This document shows positions 17,472 through 25,129 of a DNA stretch of 64,000 bases, piece by piece; position 1 is the first letter of the stretch, and every line of letters begins with the position of its first letter. This DNA comes from Thermoflexibacter ruber (GTDB lineage: Bacteria > Bacteroidota > Bacteroidia > Cytophagales > Thermoflexibacteraceae). Made by a program: the position numbers and the translations under genes. A model generated the notes under the pieces. The model was not told the DNA's origin and did no database searches. It saw only the letters and a program-made list of their open reading frames with translations. The stretch lies in assembly GCF_900113045.1 (NCBI RefSeq), contig NZ_FONY01000002.1:107852-171851 (forward strand), given 5' to 3'.

Positions 17472-17861
17472 TTATACATGAGATGCACAACAAGTTTGCG
17501 CTTGGCAATAACGAAGATTATATAAATGCACTACTATTAGAAATAGTGAAGTAAAGATAATGATATATTCAAAAACTTTTGCATAATTTTCTAAAAAAAC
17601 TGATGTAGCAAGTATGCTAAAACTAATCCAAAGAATCCACTTAATTGCGGGAAACATGGTATGTTTTGCGGCTTGGAGGACAGCATAAAAACTAAAAATC
17701 AAAAATATATAATCCCATTTGAAAGCCCCCTCTATTTCATGCTCGAAGCTAACCGCTCTCCATGCAAATACAATAGGAAGTAAAATACAGTGAATCAAGC
17801 ACAAACCTGCGCTAAGAATACCAAGATAGTCCGCTCTAAGATGAGTTTTGATTTTATTCAT
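17472..17861 (-). CDS. MerC-domain membrane protein
   Basis: The protein (129 residues from this start) has DYLGILSAGLCLIHCILLP, the Cys-x2-Cys membrane motif of MerC transporters, four hydrophobic helices, and a C-terminal CQAQTCCASHV with extra thiols. MerC proteins carry mercury or other thiophilic metal ions across the inner membrane. In Bacteroidota they are often beside Fur-family genes and are more plausibly zinc related. The frame is open to 17915, but I choose the ATG at 17861. The promoter and dyad operator at 17884-17926 would otherwise lie inside the gene, and the extra 18 residues look like non-coding sequence. Confidence 0.8.
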   Translation of the reverse strand: MNKIKTHLRADYLGILSAGLCLIHCILLPIVFAWRAVSFEHEIEGAFKWDYIFLIFSFYAVLQAAKHTMFPAIKWILWISFSILATSVFLENYAKVFEYIIIFTSLFLIVVHLYNLRYCQAQTCCASHV

Positions 17862-17883
17862 TGATATTAGATTTGCTATTATG

Positions 17884-17926
17884 TTGCAAAAATATAAAAA
17901 AATATTCATTTGCAATCATGTTGCAA
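17884..17926 (-). promoter_or_regulatory. Promoter with overlapping TTGCAA dyad operator
   Basis: On the minus strand TTG (17915-17913) and TATTTTTG (17894-17887), 18 bases apart, fit the Bacteroidota promoter. A 7-5-7 dyad TTTGCAA-N5-TTGCAAA (17909-17927) covers the -33 element, and a third TTGCAA (17884-17889) covers the -7 element. The arrangement is that of a repressor of the Fur/Zur type. Predicted transcription start is near 17880, about 20 bases before the chosen ATG. Confidence 0.6.
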
Positions 17927-17965
17927 AATAATAATTAGAAAAATTGTAAAAATAAGATTTGCCAA

Positions 17966-19105
17966 CTAATTACAAGCCAAATCTGCTACTTGCTTGCCTA
18001 TCTGCGTCCCAATAGCTACTCCCATGCCACCCATGCGGACTGCTAAAATGATATTGGGTGAGTGATACTTGACGATGGGCTTTTTCTCCTTGCCAAAAGC
18101 CATGATGCCTGCCCAGCGATGTGCTATTTGGAAGGACTGATTAGGGAGAATGATAGTGCGTAGTTTTTCTTCTAAATTATTCATTATCTTTTGGGTAATA
18201 GCTATTTTTAAAGTATTTTCTGTTTCAAAATCTATATTTCGCCCCCCTCCAAAAATTAGCTGATTTTCAAAATTGCGGAAATAGTAAAAGCCTTCGTCAA
18301 AGTGAAAAGTACCTTTGATTTTCAAGTTAGGAATAGGCTCAGTAACAAGAACTTGCCCTCGCCCTGCGGTAATATTTTCTAAGGGGAAAAACTTTGAGGT
18401 AAAAGCATTGGTACAAACAATGATCTTCGGAGCAGAAAAAACTATATTTTCACTATCTATATAATTTTTCACCCAAACCTTTACCATTTCCTGTTCGGCA
18501 ATATCCTCAATTTGCATTACTTCGCATTGATTCAATACTGTTACTCCTTTGGATTGTACGTAACGTAGCAGGGATTGCATCATTTTGCCCGTATCTATCT
18601 GCCCTTCATAAGGATTGAAAACAAGCGATTTAGTAAAGTTTTTATCAAAACCAAATTGGGAAATTCGCTCATTTTTTAGTTCATAAACGTTATTTTCAAA
18701 TAAAGGAAATAACAAATCATTGACCATATCTATTTTCTCCAAAGCGGGAAGTTCTTTTTCAGAAATAAGTTCATATCCGCCGTGTTGCAAAAAGCCGATT
18801 TGTGTATCTCCCAGTCGCTTTCGCAAGCTCAAGAGTCCTTGATAACGTTCATTGACTAAACTGACTACTTGGTCAGAAGACATGATTTTCAAATCAGCCA
18901 AGATTTCAGTCAAGCTACCAAAGCAGGCAAACCCCGCATTTTTCGTACTCGCTCCAGTAGGGAAAATGCCACGTTCTAAAACCAAAATCCTTGCATTTTT
19001 GTCTTTTTCTATAAGCGAAGCCGCCGCAGAAAGCCCTACAATCCCACTACCCACAATAAGGTAGTCGTAATGTAGAAAAGATTGTTTTTCCCAGAAACTA
19101 AGCAT
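17966..19105 (-). CDS. FAD-dependent oxidoreductase (DAO family)
   Basis: A 379-residue protein with the dinucleotide-binding motif YLIVGSGIVGLSAAASLIEK near the N-terminus, ERGIFPTGASTKNAGFACFG (FAD contact region of the glycine/D-amino-acid oxidase family), VCTNAFTSKFFP, and a C-terminal IILAVRMGGMGVAIGTQIGK that closes the FAD site. It probably oxidises an amine or amino acid, but the substrate cannot be read from sequence. It lies between the XRE regulator (49 bases upstream) and the MerC-like gene on the same strand, and could be cotranscribed with the regulator. Confidence 0.88.
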   Translation of the reverse strand: MLSFWEKQSFLHYDYLIVGSGIVGLSAAASLIEKDKNARILVLERGIFPTGASTKNAGFACFGSLTEILADLKIMSSDQVVSLVNERYQGLLSLRKRLGDTQIGFLQHGGYELISEKELPALEKIDMVNDLLFPLFENNVYELKNERISQFGFDKNFTKSLVFNPYEGQIDTGKMMQSLLRYVQSKGVTVLNQCEVMQIEDIAEQEMVKVWVKNYIDSENIVFSAPKIIVCTNAFTSKFFPLENITAGRGQVLVTEPIPNLKIKGTFHFDEGFYYFRNFENQLIFGGGRNIDFETENTLKIAITQKIMNNLEEKLRTIILPNQSFQIAHRWAGIMAFGKEKKPIVKYHSPNIILAVRMGGMGVAIGTQIGKQVADLACN

Positions 19106-19153
19106 TTAGGTATAGTAAGAAACAGTTTTTGCAAAAGATAAAATTAGCTTATC

Positions 19154-19504
19154 TTAGCTAAATTTCTTTTTAAAAATCTCTATAATTTCTTTTAAATAGT
19201 GGTTTTCTTGTTTGAGATGCTGGATTTCCTGCTCGTAAAAGGCTCTTTCATAATCTTTGATTAAGGAAGTTTCATGATTAAACTTGTTGCTAAAAACCAT
19301 TTTGTCATCAAAATTGATAATTTCTGATATACTCACCTCAAGAACTTCTGCAATTTGTTGCATACGCGAATAAGAAATATCTGTTTCTTCTCGCTCTATT
19401 TTTCCATAGCCATTAGTGGACATATTCAGTTTCTTTGCCATGTATTCTTGTGTGAAGTTTCGCAATTCTCGCAACTTTTTGATTTTCATTCCTATGGTAA
19501 GCAT
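19154..19504 (-). CDS. XRE-family transcriptional regulator with coiled-coil tail
   Basis: A 116-residue protein with an N-terminal Cro/CI helix-turn-helix (IKKLRELRNFTQEYMAKKLN, then MSTNGYGKIEREETDISYSR) over residues 6-65 and a C-terminal helix rich in Glu/Lys/Gln (about 85-116) that is probably a dimerising coiled coil. A consensus promoter precedes it, and one copy of the TTACTAATACGAATA motif sits immediately upstream of that promoter's -33 element, so autoregulation through this motif is a testable guess. MKIKK at residue 6 is an alternative start. Confidence 0.9.
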   Translation of the reverse strand: MLTIGMKIKKLRELRNFTQEYMAKKLNMSTNGYGKIEREETDISYSRMQQIAEVLEVSISEIINFDDKMVFSNKFNHETSLIKDYERAFYEQEIQHLKQENHYLKEIIEIFKKKFS

Positions 19505-19575
19505 GATTTTTTAAGAAAATAATTAACGTGATAAAAATTTTTAGATAGCTTGATTCGATAATACAGCCTTCTATA

Positions 19576-19607
19576 CAAAGATAGGTTTACCTGTTAATAG
19601 CATCAAA
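19576..19607 (-). promoter_or_regulatory. Bacteroidota-type promoter for XRE gene
   Basis: On the minus strand TTTG (19607-19604), 20 bases, then TATCTTTG (19583-19576): a full consensus match with the same spacing as the sprA promoter. The predicted leader is about 65 bases. Confidence 0.55.
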
Positions 19608-19668
19608 CTGTTTATTACTAATACGAATAATACTTTATTATAAATAACTCGCAATACTTTTGCAGCGT

Positions 19669-19718
19669 ACTAATAACCTACATATAAAAAAATTGGCTAA
19701 GCCTAAAGGTTATTTTTT
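19669..19718 (+). ncRNA. Possible short hairpin RNA
   Basis: TACTTTTG (19655-19662, a -7 consensus) predicts a start at about 19669. The RNA would begin with AATAACCT (19672-19679), pair with AGGTTATT (19707-19714), carry an inner GGCT-A-AGCC mini-hairpin, and end in a T-tract. There is no good -33 element. Promoter, hairpin and T-tract follow in order without a reading frame, which is why I list it, at low confidence. Confidence 0.3.
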
Positions 19719-20101
19719 GCGGTGCAAAATAGTCATTTTAAGGTATATTCCAACAAAATTTTTAACATAAAATTTTGTTTTTCAATAAGTTGCAAATTAC
19801 TAACTGAGAGTTTCATTAGATACCTTCAAAGTGAGTAGTATTACTTAGGTTTTCAAAATTAACTCTAAAAAGTTTTTTTTAATAAAAATTTAACACTTTT
19901 TGAACGACAAATTGCATATTTTACTATTACGAATATGCTTTTTACTTTGCTAAAATCTTTTTTAGTAAAACGAAACAAAAAATGCTTTATTTATTATAGC
20001 GAACAATGAGATATTAAAAAACTTTAAACAAAAGGCATATCTTACTAATAAATGAATTAAATTCTTTACTTTTGTACATCTAAATCTTTTAAAAAGCTAC
20101 A

Positions 20102-20983
20102 ATGGAAGGATTAAGAGAGATTTTATACAAACTTCGCAGGTACGAAATCAAGATTCGCAAGGCTGTCAATACTGAAATGCACGGAGATTTTCACTCTGTT
20201 TTTAAGGGTTCAGGATTGGAGTTTGACGATGTACGGGCTTACCAATACGGAGATGATGTGAGGACGATAGACTGGAACGTAAGTGCCAAAGGCGAAGGCA
20301 CCTTTGTAAAAACTTTCAAAGAGGAGAAAGAGCAAAACGTATTTTTTATCATAGATGTAAGTGGTTCTCAGCATATTGGCAAGGAAGGTAAGCAGAAAAT
20401 AGATATTAGCAAGGAGATTTGTGGAGTGCTTTCTTTTTCTGCTTTGAAAGAGGGAAGTTCAGTAGGATTGCTTTGTTTTAGCAACCAAAGGGAAAAATAC
20501 ATCAAGCCTAAAAAAGGGGCAAAACATATCTACGAACTCATCGGTAGTCTTTTCAAGTTGCAAACTCAGTCCTCCAAAACCAGCCTGACTAAGGCGATTC
20601 GCTTAGCAATGAATATCATCAAACGCAAAAGCATCATTGTGATTATTTCTGACTTTGTTGATGAGAATTACGAACAGAGTTTGAAAGCCTTAGCAAAAAA
20701 GCATGACTTAATTGCCATTCACATAGCAGACCAAAGAGAAACAGAACTACCCCCCTTAGGCATCGTTCCACTTTTAGACAAAGAAAGTGGCAATACGATT
20801 TGGGTAAATTCCTCTTCGAAAGACTTTAGAAAGGGCATCATTGGCAAATTTGCTGAAAAGCAAGCCAACTTGGAGAAACTTTGCCACAAGCATCGTACTA
20901 ATTATGTATTCATCAACACAAGTGAAGACTATGTACCTAAGTTGGTGAAAATGTTTAGAGTAAGGAATCTGACTAAAAAATAA
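20102..20983 (+). CDS. DUF58 domain protein
   Basis: A 293-residue protein matching the DUF58 family at full length. It has the hallmark GLEFDDVRAYQYGDDVRTID followed by WNVSAK, then a von Willebrand A-like domain beginning FFIIDVSGSQ with the DxSxS metal site. In other Bacteroidota such proteins are encoded beside MoxR ATPases and Bat proteins, but no MoxR or Bat gene is adjacent here. Cytosolic, no membrane helix. It converges on the DUF4097-like operon and shares a terminator with it. Confidence 0.92.
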   Translation: MEGLREILYKLRRYEIKIRKAVNTEMHGDFHSVFKGSGLEFDDVRAYQYGDDVRTIDWNVSAKGEGTFVKTFKEEKEQNVFFIIDVSGSQHIGKEGKQKIDISKEICGVLSFSALKEGSSVGLLCFSNQREKYIKPKKGAKHIYELIGSLFKLQTQSSKTSLTKAIRLAMNIIKRKSIIVIISDFVDENYEQSLKALAKKHDLIAIHIADQRETELPPLGIVPLLDKESGNTIWVNSSSKDFRKGIIGKFAEKQANLEKLCHKHRTNYVFINTSEDYVPKLVKMFRVRNLTKK

Positions 20984-21019
20984 CCAATCTTTACAGGTTT
21001 ATTGCCTTATAAAGATTGG
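20984..21019. terminator. Hairpin between convergent genes
   Basis: CCAATCTTTA (20984-20993) pairs with TAAAGATTGG (21010-21019). The left arm starts directly at the DUF58 stop codon. The T-tract is weak on both strands, so termination efficiency is uncertain. Confidence 0.6.
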
Positions 21020-21025
21020 TATTCC

Positions 21026-22093
21026 TTAATAATTGTTCATTTTCACGCTTCCATAACGAGTAGATATAATTACCTTTGCTCCTCCTTTTTTGCCTACGTA
21101 TCCTTCGTACTCTTTGGAGTTATTAGATTCTATGAGTTTATTGATTTGCGCCCCTGCTATGTTATTCCTAAAACCTCCATAGTGGGTACTTACACTAAAA
21201 TCAAAAACCGCACCTTGCTCAAAATTGAGGTCAAAAGAAGAATAACCTCCTTCTAACTCTATTTTCTCAAAACCTTTGGCTACTCTGTCCACCGTACAGC
21301 CGTTCCCGTAGCGCGTTTCCATGACCAAGGACTTAGTAATCTGACGCACTCTTACGCCTGAGTAGCTTGCCTTGCCTTTGACTATAGCTGCGGTTTCCTC
21401 TATTCGTAGTTCACCGTAGCGTATGTCTATTTGCAAAGCCTCTATTTTATCAAATTCTATTTTCCCGTAGGCATTGTCCACATCTAAATTGCCTGCATTG
21501 CGAATTTTAGAACCGCTATAGCTGATTCTTAGTCTTGCTCTTTCTATTTCTTCGCTGTCTATGCCTCCGTAAGCTACTTCTATGCTTTTGCTTACTCCTG
21601 TTAAGCGGTTAGTACGCAACTTCCCATACTTTACAGAAAGGTCTAACTCTCCTGAAAAATTATCTACGAAAGCCGCACCGTATTTATTTATCAATCTCAA
21701 AGGATTGCTCTTGGGCATATTTACTACGTAATTGATTTCAAAACCGCGATTGTTGTTGATGCTGATGCTACTACCCCCTACTTGGGTCTCGAAAGTAATA
21801 AAATTGCCACTTTTCCCATATCGGATATTGATGCGGTCAAGTTCCTCTTGCGCTCTGCTGGCAGAGCTTGCCCAAGCCTTCATGGTGATTTCTACCGTAA
21901 TTTCGTTTTTGTCCCAAGTATAAATATCTACTTTGCCGTATTTGTTGTTGATTTCCAATCTATCATTGGACGAAACTTGGTATTTTTCGGATATTTTCTT
22001 TGTAACTTCCTCAAAAGGAAATGCCGAAGCATGAGTTACGAATATCAAACTCAATAAAGCCCAAAGAAAAATGATATATTTAAATGATTTCAT
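21026..22093 (-). CDS. DUF4097-like envelope protein with repeated YG motif
   Basis: A 355-residue exported protein with signal peptide (about 1-24). The mature part is a chain of short beta repeats, each centred on a (K/R/A/H)YG or SYSG motif followed by a hydrophobic strand: NKYGKVDI, NKYGAAFV, VKYGKLRT, NAYGKIEF, IRYGELRI, TRYGNGCT, THYGGFRN, TRYGSVKM. This is the pattern of DUF4097/putative auto-transporter adhesin head proteins that fold as a beta helix. It is the third gene of an ECF sigma / anti-sigma operon, so it is probably an effector or signal component of an envelope response. Ligand unknown. Confidence 0.8.
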   Translation of the reverse strand: MKSFKYIIFLWALLSLIFVTHASAFPFEEVTKKISEKYQVSSNDRLEINNKYGKVDIYTWDKNEITVEITMKAWASSASRAQEELDRINIRYGKSGNFITFETQVGGSSISINNNRGFEINYVVNMPKSNPLRLINKYGAAFVDNFSGELDLSVKYGKLRTNRLTGVSKSIEVAYGGIDSEEIERARLRISYSGSKIRNAGNLDVDNAYGKIEFDKIEALQIDIRYGELRIEETAAIVKGKASYSGVRVRQITKSLVMETRYGNGCTVDRVAKGFEKIELEGGYSSFDLNFEQGAVFDFSVSTHYGGFRNNIAGAQINKLIESNNSKEYEGYVGKKGGAKVIISTRYGSVKMNNY

Positions 22094-22134
22094 TGTGTTA
22101 GATTTTTAATGTTAAATGCCTTTTTTGTGATAGT

Positions 22135-22716
22135 TTATAGTTTTTTTCCTTTTTGTTCTTCCTTTATTTTCTCTATTTGTTTCAATACTTCTAATTGCTG
22201 GTTGAGCAAGTCTATCCGTATTTGCAGGTTTCTCACCATTTCGCTGATAACCAACTCATTGCTATTGGTGTTTAGCTCTTTTTTTAGGTCTTTATAAGCC
22301 TTGTCCAGCTCGCTAAGGTACTCTTCGGTTTCGCTATCGGTTTTTGTACCTGCTAAGTTGTACTTTTTCAATTCTTGGCGTTTTTGCTCTATTTGCATAA
22401 AATAAAACTGCTCTGCTTCTGCCAACTCTGGATAGATACTTTCCAAGCTGATGTTTCCTGCATTTTCTATTTTGGCAATCGTTTTTTGCTTGTTTTGTGA
22501 GTTGTAATAGATTTGTAAGCCTATCATACACACAATCAATGCTGTAAATACTGCCGCCATTTGCCAAAGTTTAGTAATAGGCACAAGGCGTACTTGTTTT
22601 TGAGCGGGTTGTTTTTCGTCTAACTTTGCCGCTATTTTTTCCCAAAGTAAGTCATTGGGTTCTTCTGAATCAAATGCTTCTTTGTGGGAGCGAATGTATT
22701 TTTCAAACTTGTCCAT
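22135..22716 (-). CDS. Probable membrane anti-sigma factor
   Basis: A 193-residue protein: an N-terminal cytoplasmic part (MDKFEKYIRSHKEAFDSEEP, then NDLLWEKIAAKL), one membrane helix (LWQMAAVFTALIVCMIGLQI), and a long periplasmic coiled-coil region. No zinc-binding HxxxCxxC is present. The position directly behind the ECF sigma gene (4-base gap) and the one-helix topology are the basis for calling it the cognate anti-sigma factor. Confidence 0.75.
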   Translation of the reverse strand: MDKFEKYIRSHKEAFDSEEPNDLLWEKIAAKLDEKQPAQKQVRLVPITKLWQMAAVFTALIVCMIGLQIYYNSQNKQKTIAKIENAGNISLESIYPELAEAEQFYFMQIEQKRQELKKYNLAGTKTDSETEEYLSELDKAYKDLKKELNTNSNELVISEMVRNLQIRIDLLNQQLEVLKQIEKIKEEQKGKKL

Positions 22717-22720
22717 TTTT

Positions 22721-23317
22721 TTATTTTTTTAAAATTTCTTGTAGCTTCTTTTTCGCTCTATTGTATTGCGACTTAGAAGTTGAAACTGAAATACCTAAAA
22801 TCTCAGCAATTTCTTGGTGGTCGTAACCTTCCAACAAGTAGAGAGAAAATACGATGCGGAAGCCGTCAGGGAGTTGGGCGATTGCCTTGCGAATCTGCTC
22901 AGCTTGGTAGCTCATTTCCTCTGTGGCGATTGCCTCGTGGGGGCTTTCATCTTCGTAATCCTCGTTGCTGTCTATGTCTGCAAACTGAAAACGTCTTTTC
23001 CTCACTTGGTTCAGTGCCGCATTGACTACTATTTTTTTCAACCATGCACCAAAAGCAGCTTCGTTCCTATAAGTTTCTATTTTTTCAAAAGCTATTAAAA
23101 AAGCCTCCTGCAATACGTCCTCTGCCTCAAGTGTATCGCCAGTAATTCGCAAGCAAACATTATACATTGCTTTGGCGTACAGCTTGTAGATTTCGTACTG
23201 TGCCTTTCTGTCGCCTCGTTTACAGCGCAGTATAATCTGCTCGTTAGAGTTTTGGTACTGCGTTATGTCCACTACCTTCGACATCTTGGCTGTTGATAAG
23301 TTTACCGAAACTTGCAT
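22721..23317 (-). CDS. ECF-type RNA polymerase sigma factor
   Basis: A 198-residue sigma-70 family protein. Region 2 is YEIYKLYAKAMYNVCLRITG with DTLEAEDVLQEAFLIAFEKI, and region 4 is LPDGFRIVFSLYLLEGYDHQ with EIAEILGISVSTSKSQYNRA. The two are joined by a short linker, as in ECF sigmas. It heads the operon sigma, anti-sigma, DUF4097-like protein. Start: the ATG at 23317 is used; an ATG 33 bases downstream (23284, MSKVVDI) is an equally plausible start. Confidence 0.95.
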   Translation of the reverse strand: MQVSVNLSTAKMSKVVDITQYQNSNEQIILRCKRGDRKAQYEIYKLYAKAMYNVCLRITGDTLEAEDVLQEAFLIAFEKIETYRNEAAFGAWLKKIVVNAALNQVRKRRFQFADIDSNEDYEDESPHEAIATEEMSYQAEQIRKAIAQLPDGFRIVFSLYLLEGYDHQEIAEILGISVSTSKSQYNRAKKKLQEILKK

Positions 23318-23434
23318 TGGAAGCCTACTTTTTTGCTTTGTTTATTTCCTTTCTGAACGAAAGACACACAAAGAAATCGCAGAGTTGCATGAGAAAGAAA
23401 TTTTTTTGAAAAATTAATATCACAAAAACATTTT

Positions 23435-23478
23435 ATTCAAATATTTTATTATATGAAAATATATTAATATATTTGAAT
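23435..23478 (+). promoter_or_regulatory. AT-rich dyad and -7 element before sulfide:quinone oxidoreductase
   Basis: ATTCAAATAT (23435-23444) and ATATTTGAAT (23469-23478) are perfect inverted arms 24 bases apart. The right arm overlaps TATATTTG (23468-23475), a -7 consensus lacking a good -33 element, which suggests activator-dependent or repressed transcription about 30 bases before the start codon. Confidence 0.4.
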
Positions 23479-23515
23479 AATCATTTAATTATCAACTCTA
23501 AATTTTTCAGTAAAT

Positions 23516-24721
23516 ATGAAAGCTAAGCATCATCAAATTATTATTGCTGGCGGCGGGAATGCAGGGATTTCCGTAGCGGCACAGCTCTTTTTAAAGAACC
23601 CTAAGTTAGATATTGCGATTATAGAGCCTTCAGACAAGCATTATTATCAGCCAGCATGGACGCTGGTCGGCGGAGGCGACTTTGATATTCAGAAAACAGT
23701 AAGAGCCGAGGCGGAGGTCATGCCTAAAAAAGCTAAATGGATAAAAAGTAAAGTAAGCAGATTTGACCCAGACAACAATCAAATAACTTGCAGTAATGGA
23801 GAAACATACAGCTACGATTTCTTAGTGGTAGCGATAGGTATTCAGTTGGACTGGCATCTAATTAAGGGTTTGGAAGGCAACTTAGGGAAAAATGGAGTTA
23901 CGAGCAACTATTCTTTTGATACAGCACCTTATACTTACGAGTGTATTAAAAATTTCAAAGGAGGCAAAGCCCTATTTACCAGCCCCGCTACGCCAATCAA
24001 ATGTGGAGGTGCCCCTCAAAAAATCATGTATTTAGCCGCAGACAATTTCAGAAAAAGAGGTATTTTAAAGCAATCGCAAATCAAATTTAATACCGCAGGA
24101 GGAGTCATCTTCGGGGTAAAAAAATATGCAGAAACCTTGCAAAAAGTAGTGGATAGGTACGGTATTATCCTCAATTTTAAACATAACTTAGTGGAAATTA
24201 GAGCTAAGGAGAAAATAGCAGTTTTTGAAGTAGAAAAAGACGGTGTAAAAACTTTGGTAGAAGAAAGTTATGATTTTATTCATCTTACGCCTCCTCAATC
24301 TGCCCCTGATGTAGTGAAAAATAGCTCATTAGCCGTGCCTAACAACCCGCTTGGTTGGGTGGACGTAAACAAGCATACCTTGCAACACAACCGTTATGCC
24401 AATGTGTTTGGCTTAGGAGATGTTACAAGCACGCCTAACGCCAAAACAGGTGCAGCGATTCGCAAGCAAGCTCCTGTTTTAGTAAGCAATCTGATGGCGG
24501 CTATTGCTAAAAAAGGATTTGAAAAGCAATACAACGGCTATGGTTCCTGCCCCTTGGTAACGGGTTATGGAAAATTGGTATTAGCAGAGTTCGATTATGA
24601 CAACAATCCCGTAGAAACTTTCCCCTTTGACCAGAGCCAAGAACGCTGGACAATGTACCAACTCAAAAAGCAAGTACTCCCTTGGCTGTATTGGAATAAG
24701 ATTTTGAGAGGAACTGCTTAA
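23516..24721 (+). CDS. sqr: Sulfide:quinone oxidoreductase, type II
   Basis: A 401-residue flavoprotein. IIIAGGGNAGISVAAQL binds FAD, EPSDKHYYQPAWTLVGGG is the SQR signature, and TPIKCGGAPQKIMYLAAD contains one redox Cys. The C-terminal GYGSCPLVTGYGKLVLAEFD with ETFPFDQSQER is nearly the motif of mitochondrial-type (SQOR) enzymes. It oxidises H2S to the sulfane level at the membrane and hands electrons to the quinone pool. Only two of the three classical Cys are clear, as expected for type II. It opens a sulfur island whose later genes consume the persulfide it makes. Confidence 0.95.
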   Translation: MKAKHHQIIIAGGGNAGISVAAQLFLKNPKLDIAIIEPSDKHYYQPAWTLVGGGDFDIQKTVRAEAEVMPKKAKWIKSKVSRFDPDNNQITCSNGETYSYDFLVVAIGIQLDWHLIKGLEGNLGKNGVTSNYSFDTAPYTYECIKNFKGGKALFTSPATPIKCGGAPQKIMYLAADNFRKRGILKQSQIKFNTAGGVIFGVKKYAETLQKVVDRYGIILNFKHNLVEIRAKEKIAVFEVEKDGVKTLVEESYDFIHLTPPQSAPDVVKNSSLAVPNNPLGWVDVNKHTLQHNRYANVFGLGDVTSTPNAKTGAAIRKQAPVLVSNLMAAIAKKGFEKQYNGYGSCPLVTGYGKLVLAEFDYDNNPVETFPFDQSQERWTMYQLKKQVLPWLYWNKILRGTA

Positions 24722-24919
24722 GAGTGATTTATGTCATTTTTTTGATGTTATTTTTTTGCTTATTTTGGTATGTTTAAAAGAACAGATGCGAGAAAATTGA
24801 TTCTTTTTAAACTCTGCTCATAGTTACATACCTTGCTATGATTTGCAGGAGATATTGAAAAGCAAGCGAATATTTGCATCAAAACGAACATAATTTTATT
24901 TTAATAAAAACAAAAAACT

Positions 24920-25126
24920 ATGAAAGCAAACATGGGAACAGCTGACCGAGTGGTCAGAATTATCGTAGCCTTGATTATTGGCGGTTTGTACTTTGCTAAT
25001 ATGATTTCTGGGACAGTAGCGATTATCCTGTTAGTATTGGCGGGAATTTTTATTGCCACAAGTTTTATGAGTTTTTGCCCTTTATACCTGCCTTTTGGGA
25101 TTAGTACAAGAAAAAAACAAGGGTAG
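24920..25126 (+). CDS. DUF2892 (YgaP-like) membrane protein
   Basis: A 68-residue protein with two hydrophobic helices and the family ending SFCPLYLPFGISTR. The opening MGTADRVVRIIVALIIGGLY is also typical. DUF2892 domains are found fused to or beside rhodaneses (as in E. coli YgaP), and the CP motif suggests a role with sulfur. Three bases separate it from the Crp/Fnr gene. Confidence 0.9.
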   Translation: MKANMGTADRVVRIIVALIIGGLYFANMISGTVAIILLVLAGIFIATSFMSFCPLYLPFGISTRKKQG

Positions 25127-25129
25127 GTC

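Larger units (their letters stand above)
19505..20101. other. Gap between divergent XRE and DUF58 genes
   Basis: About 600 bases between divergent genes. It holds the XRE promoter, two copies of the TTACTAWTACGAATA motif (19615-19629 and 19921-19935), a possible small RNA (19669-19718), an AT-only hairpin (19752-19779, 11-bp arms, short T tail), and an isolated TACTTTTG at 20067-20074 that could be the -7 element of the DUF58 gene. I see no protein gene. Confidence 0.55.

Noticed and set aside
17862-17915. Longer start for the MerC-like protein
   Set aside because: It would place the dyad operator and the promoter inside the coding sequence.
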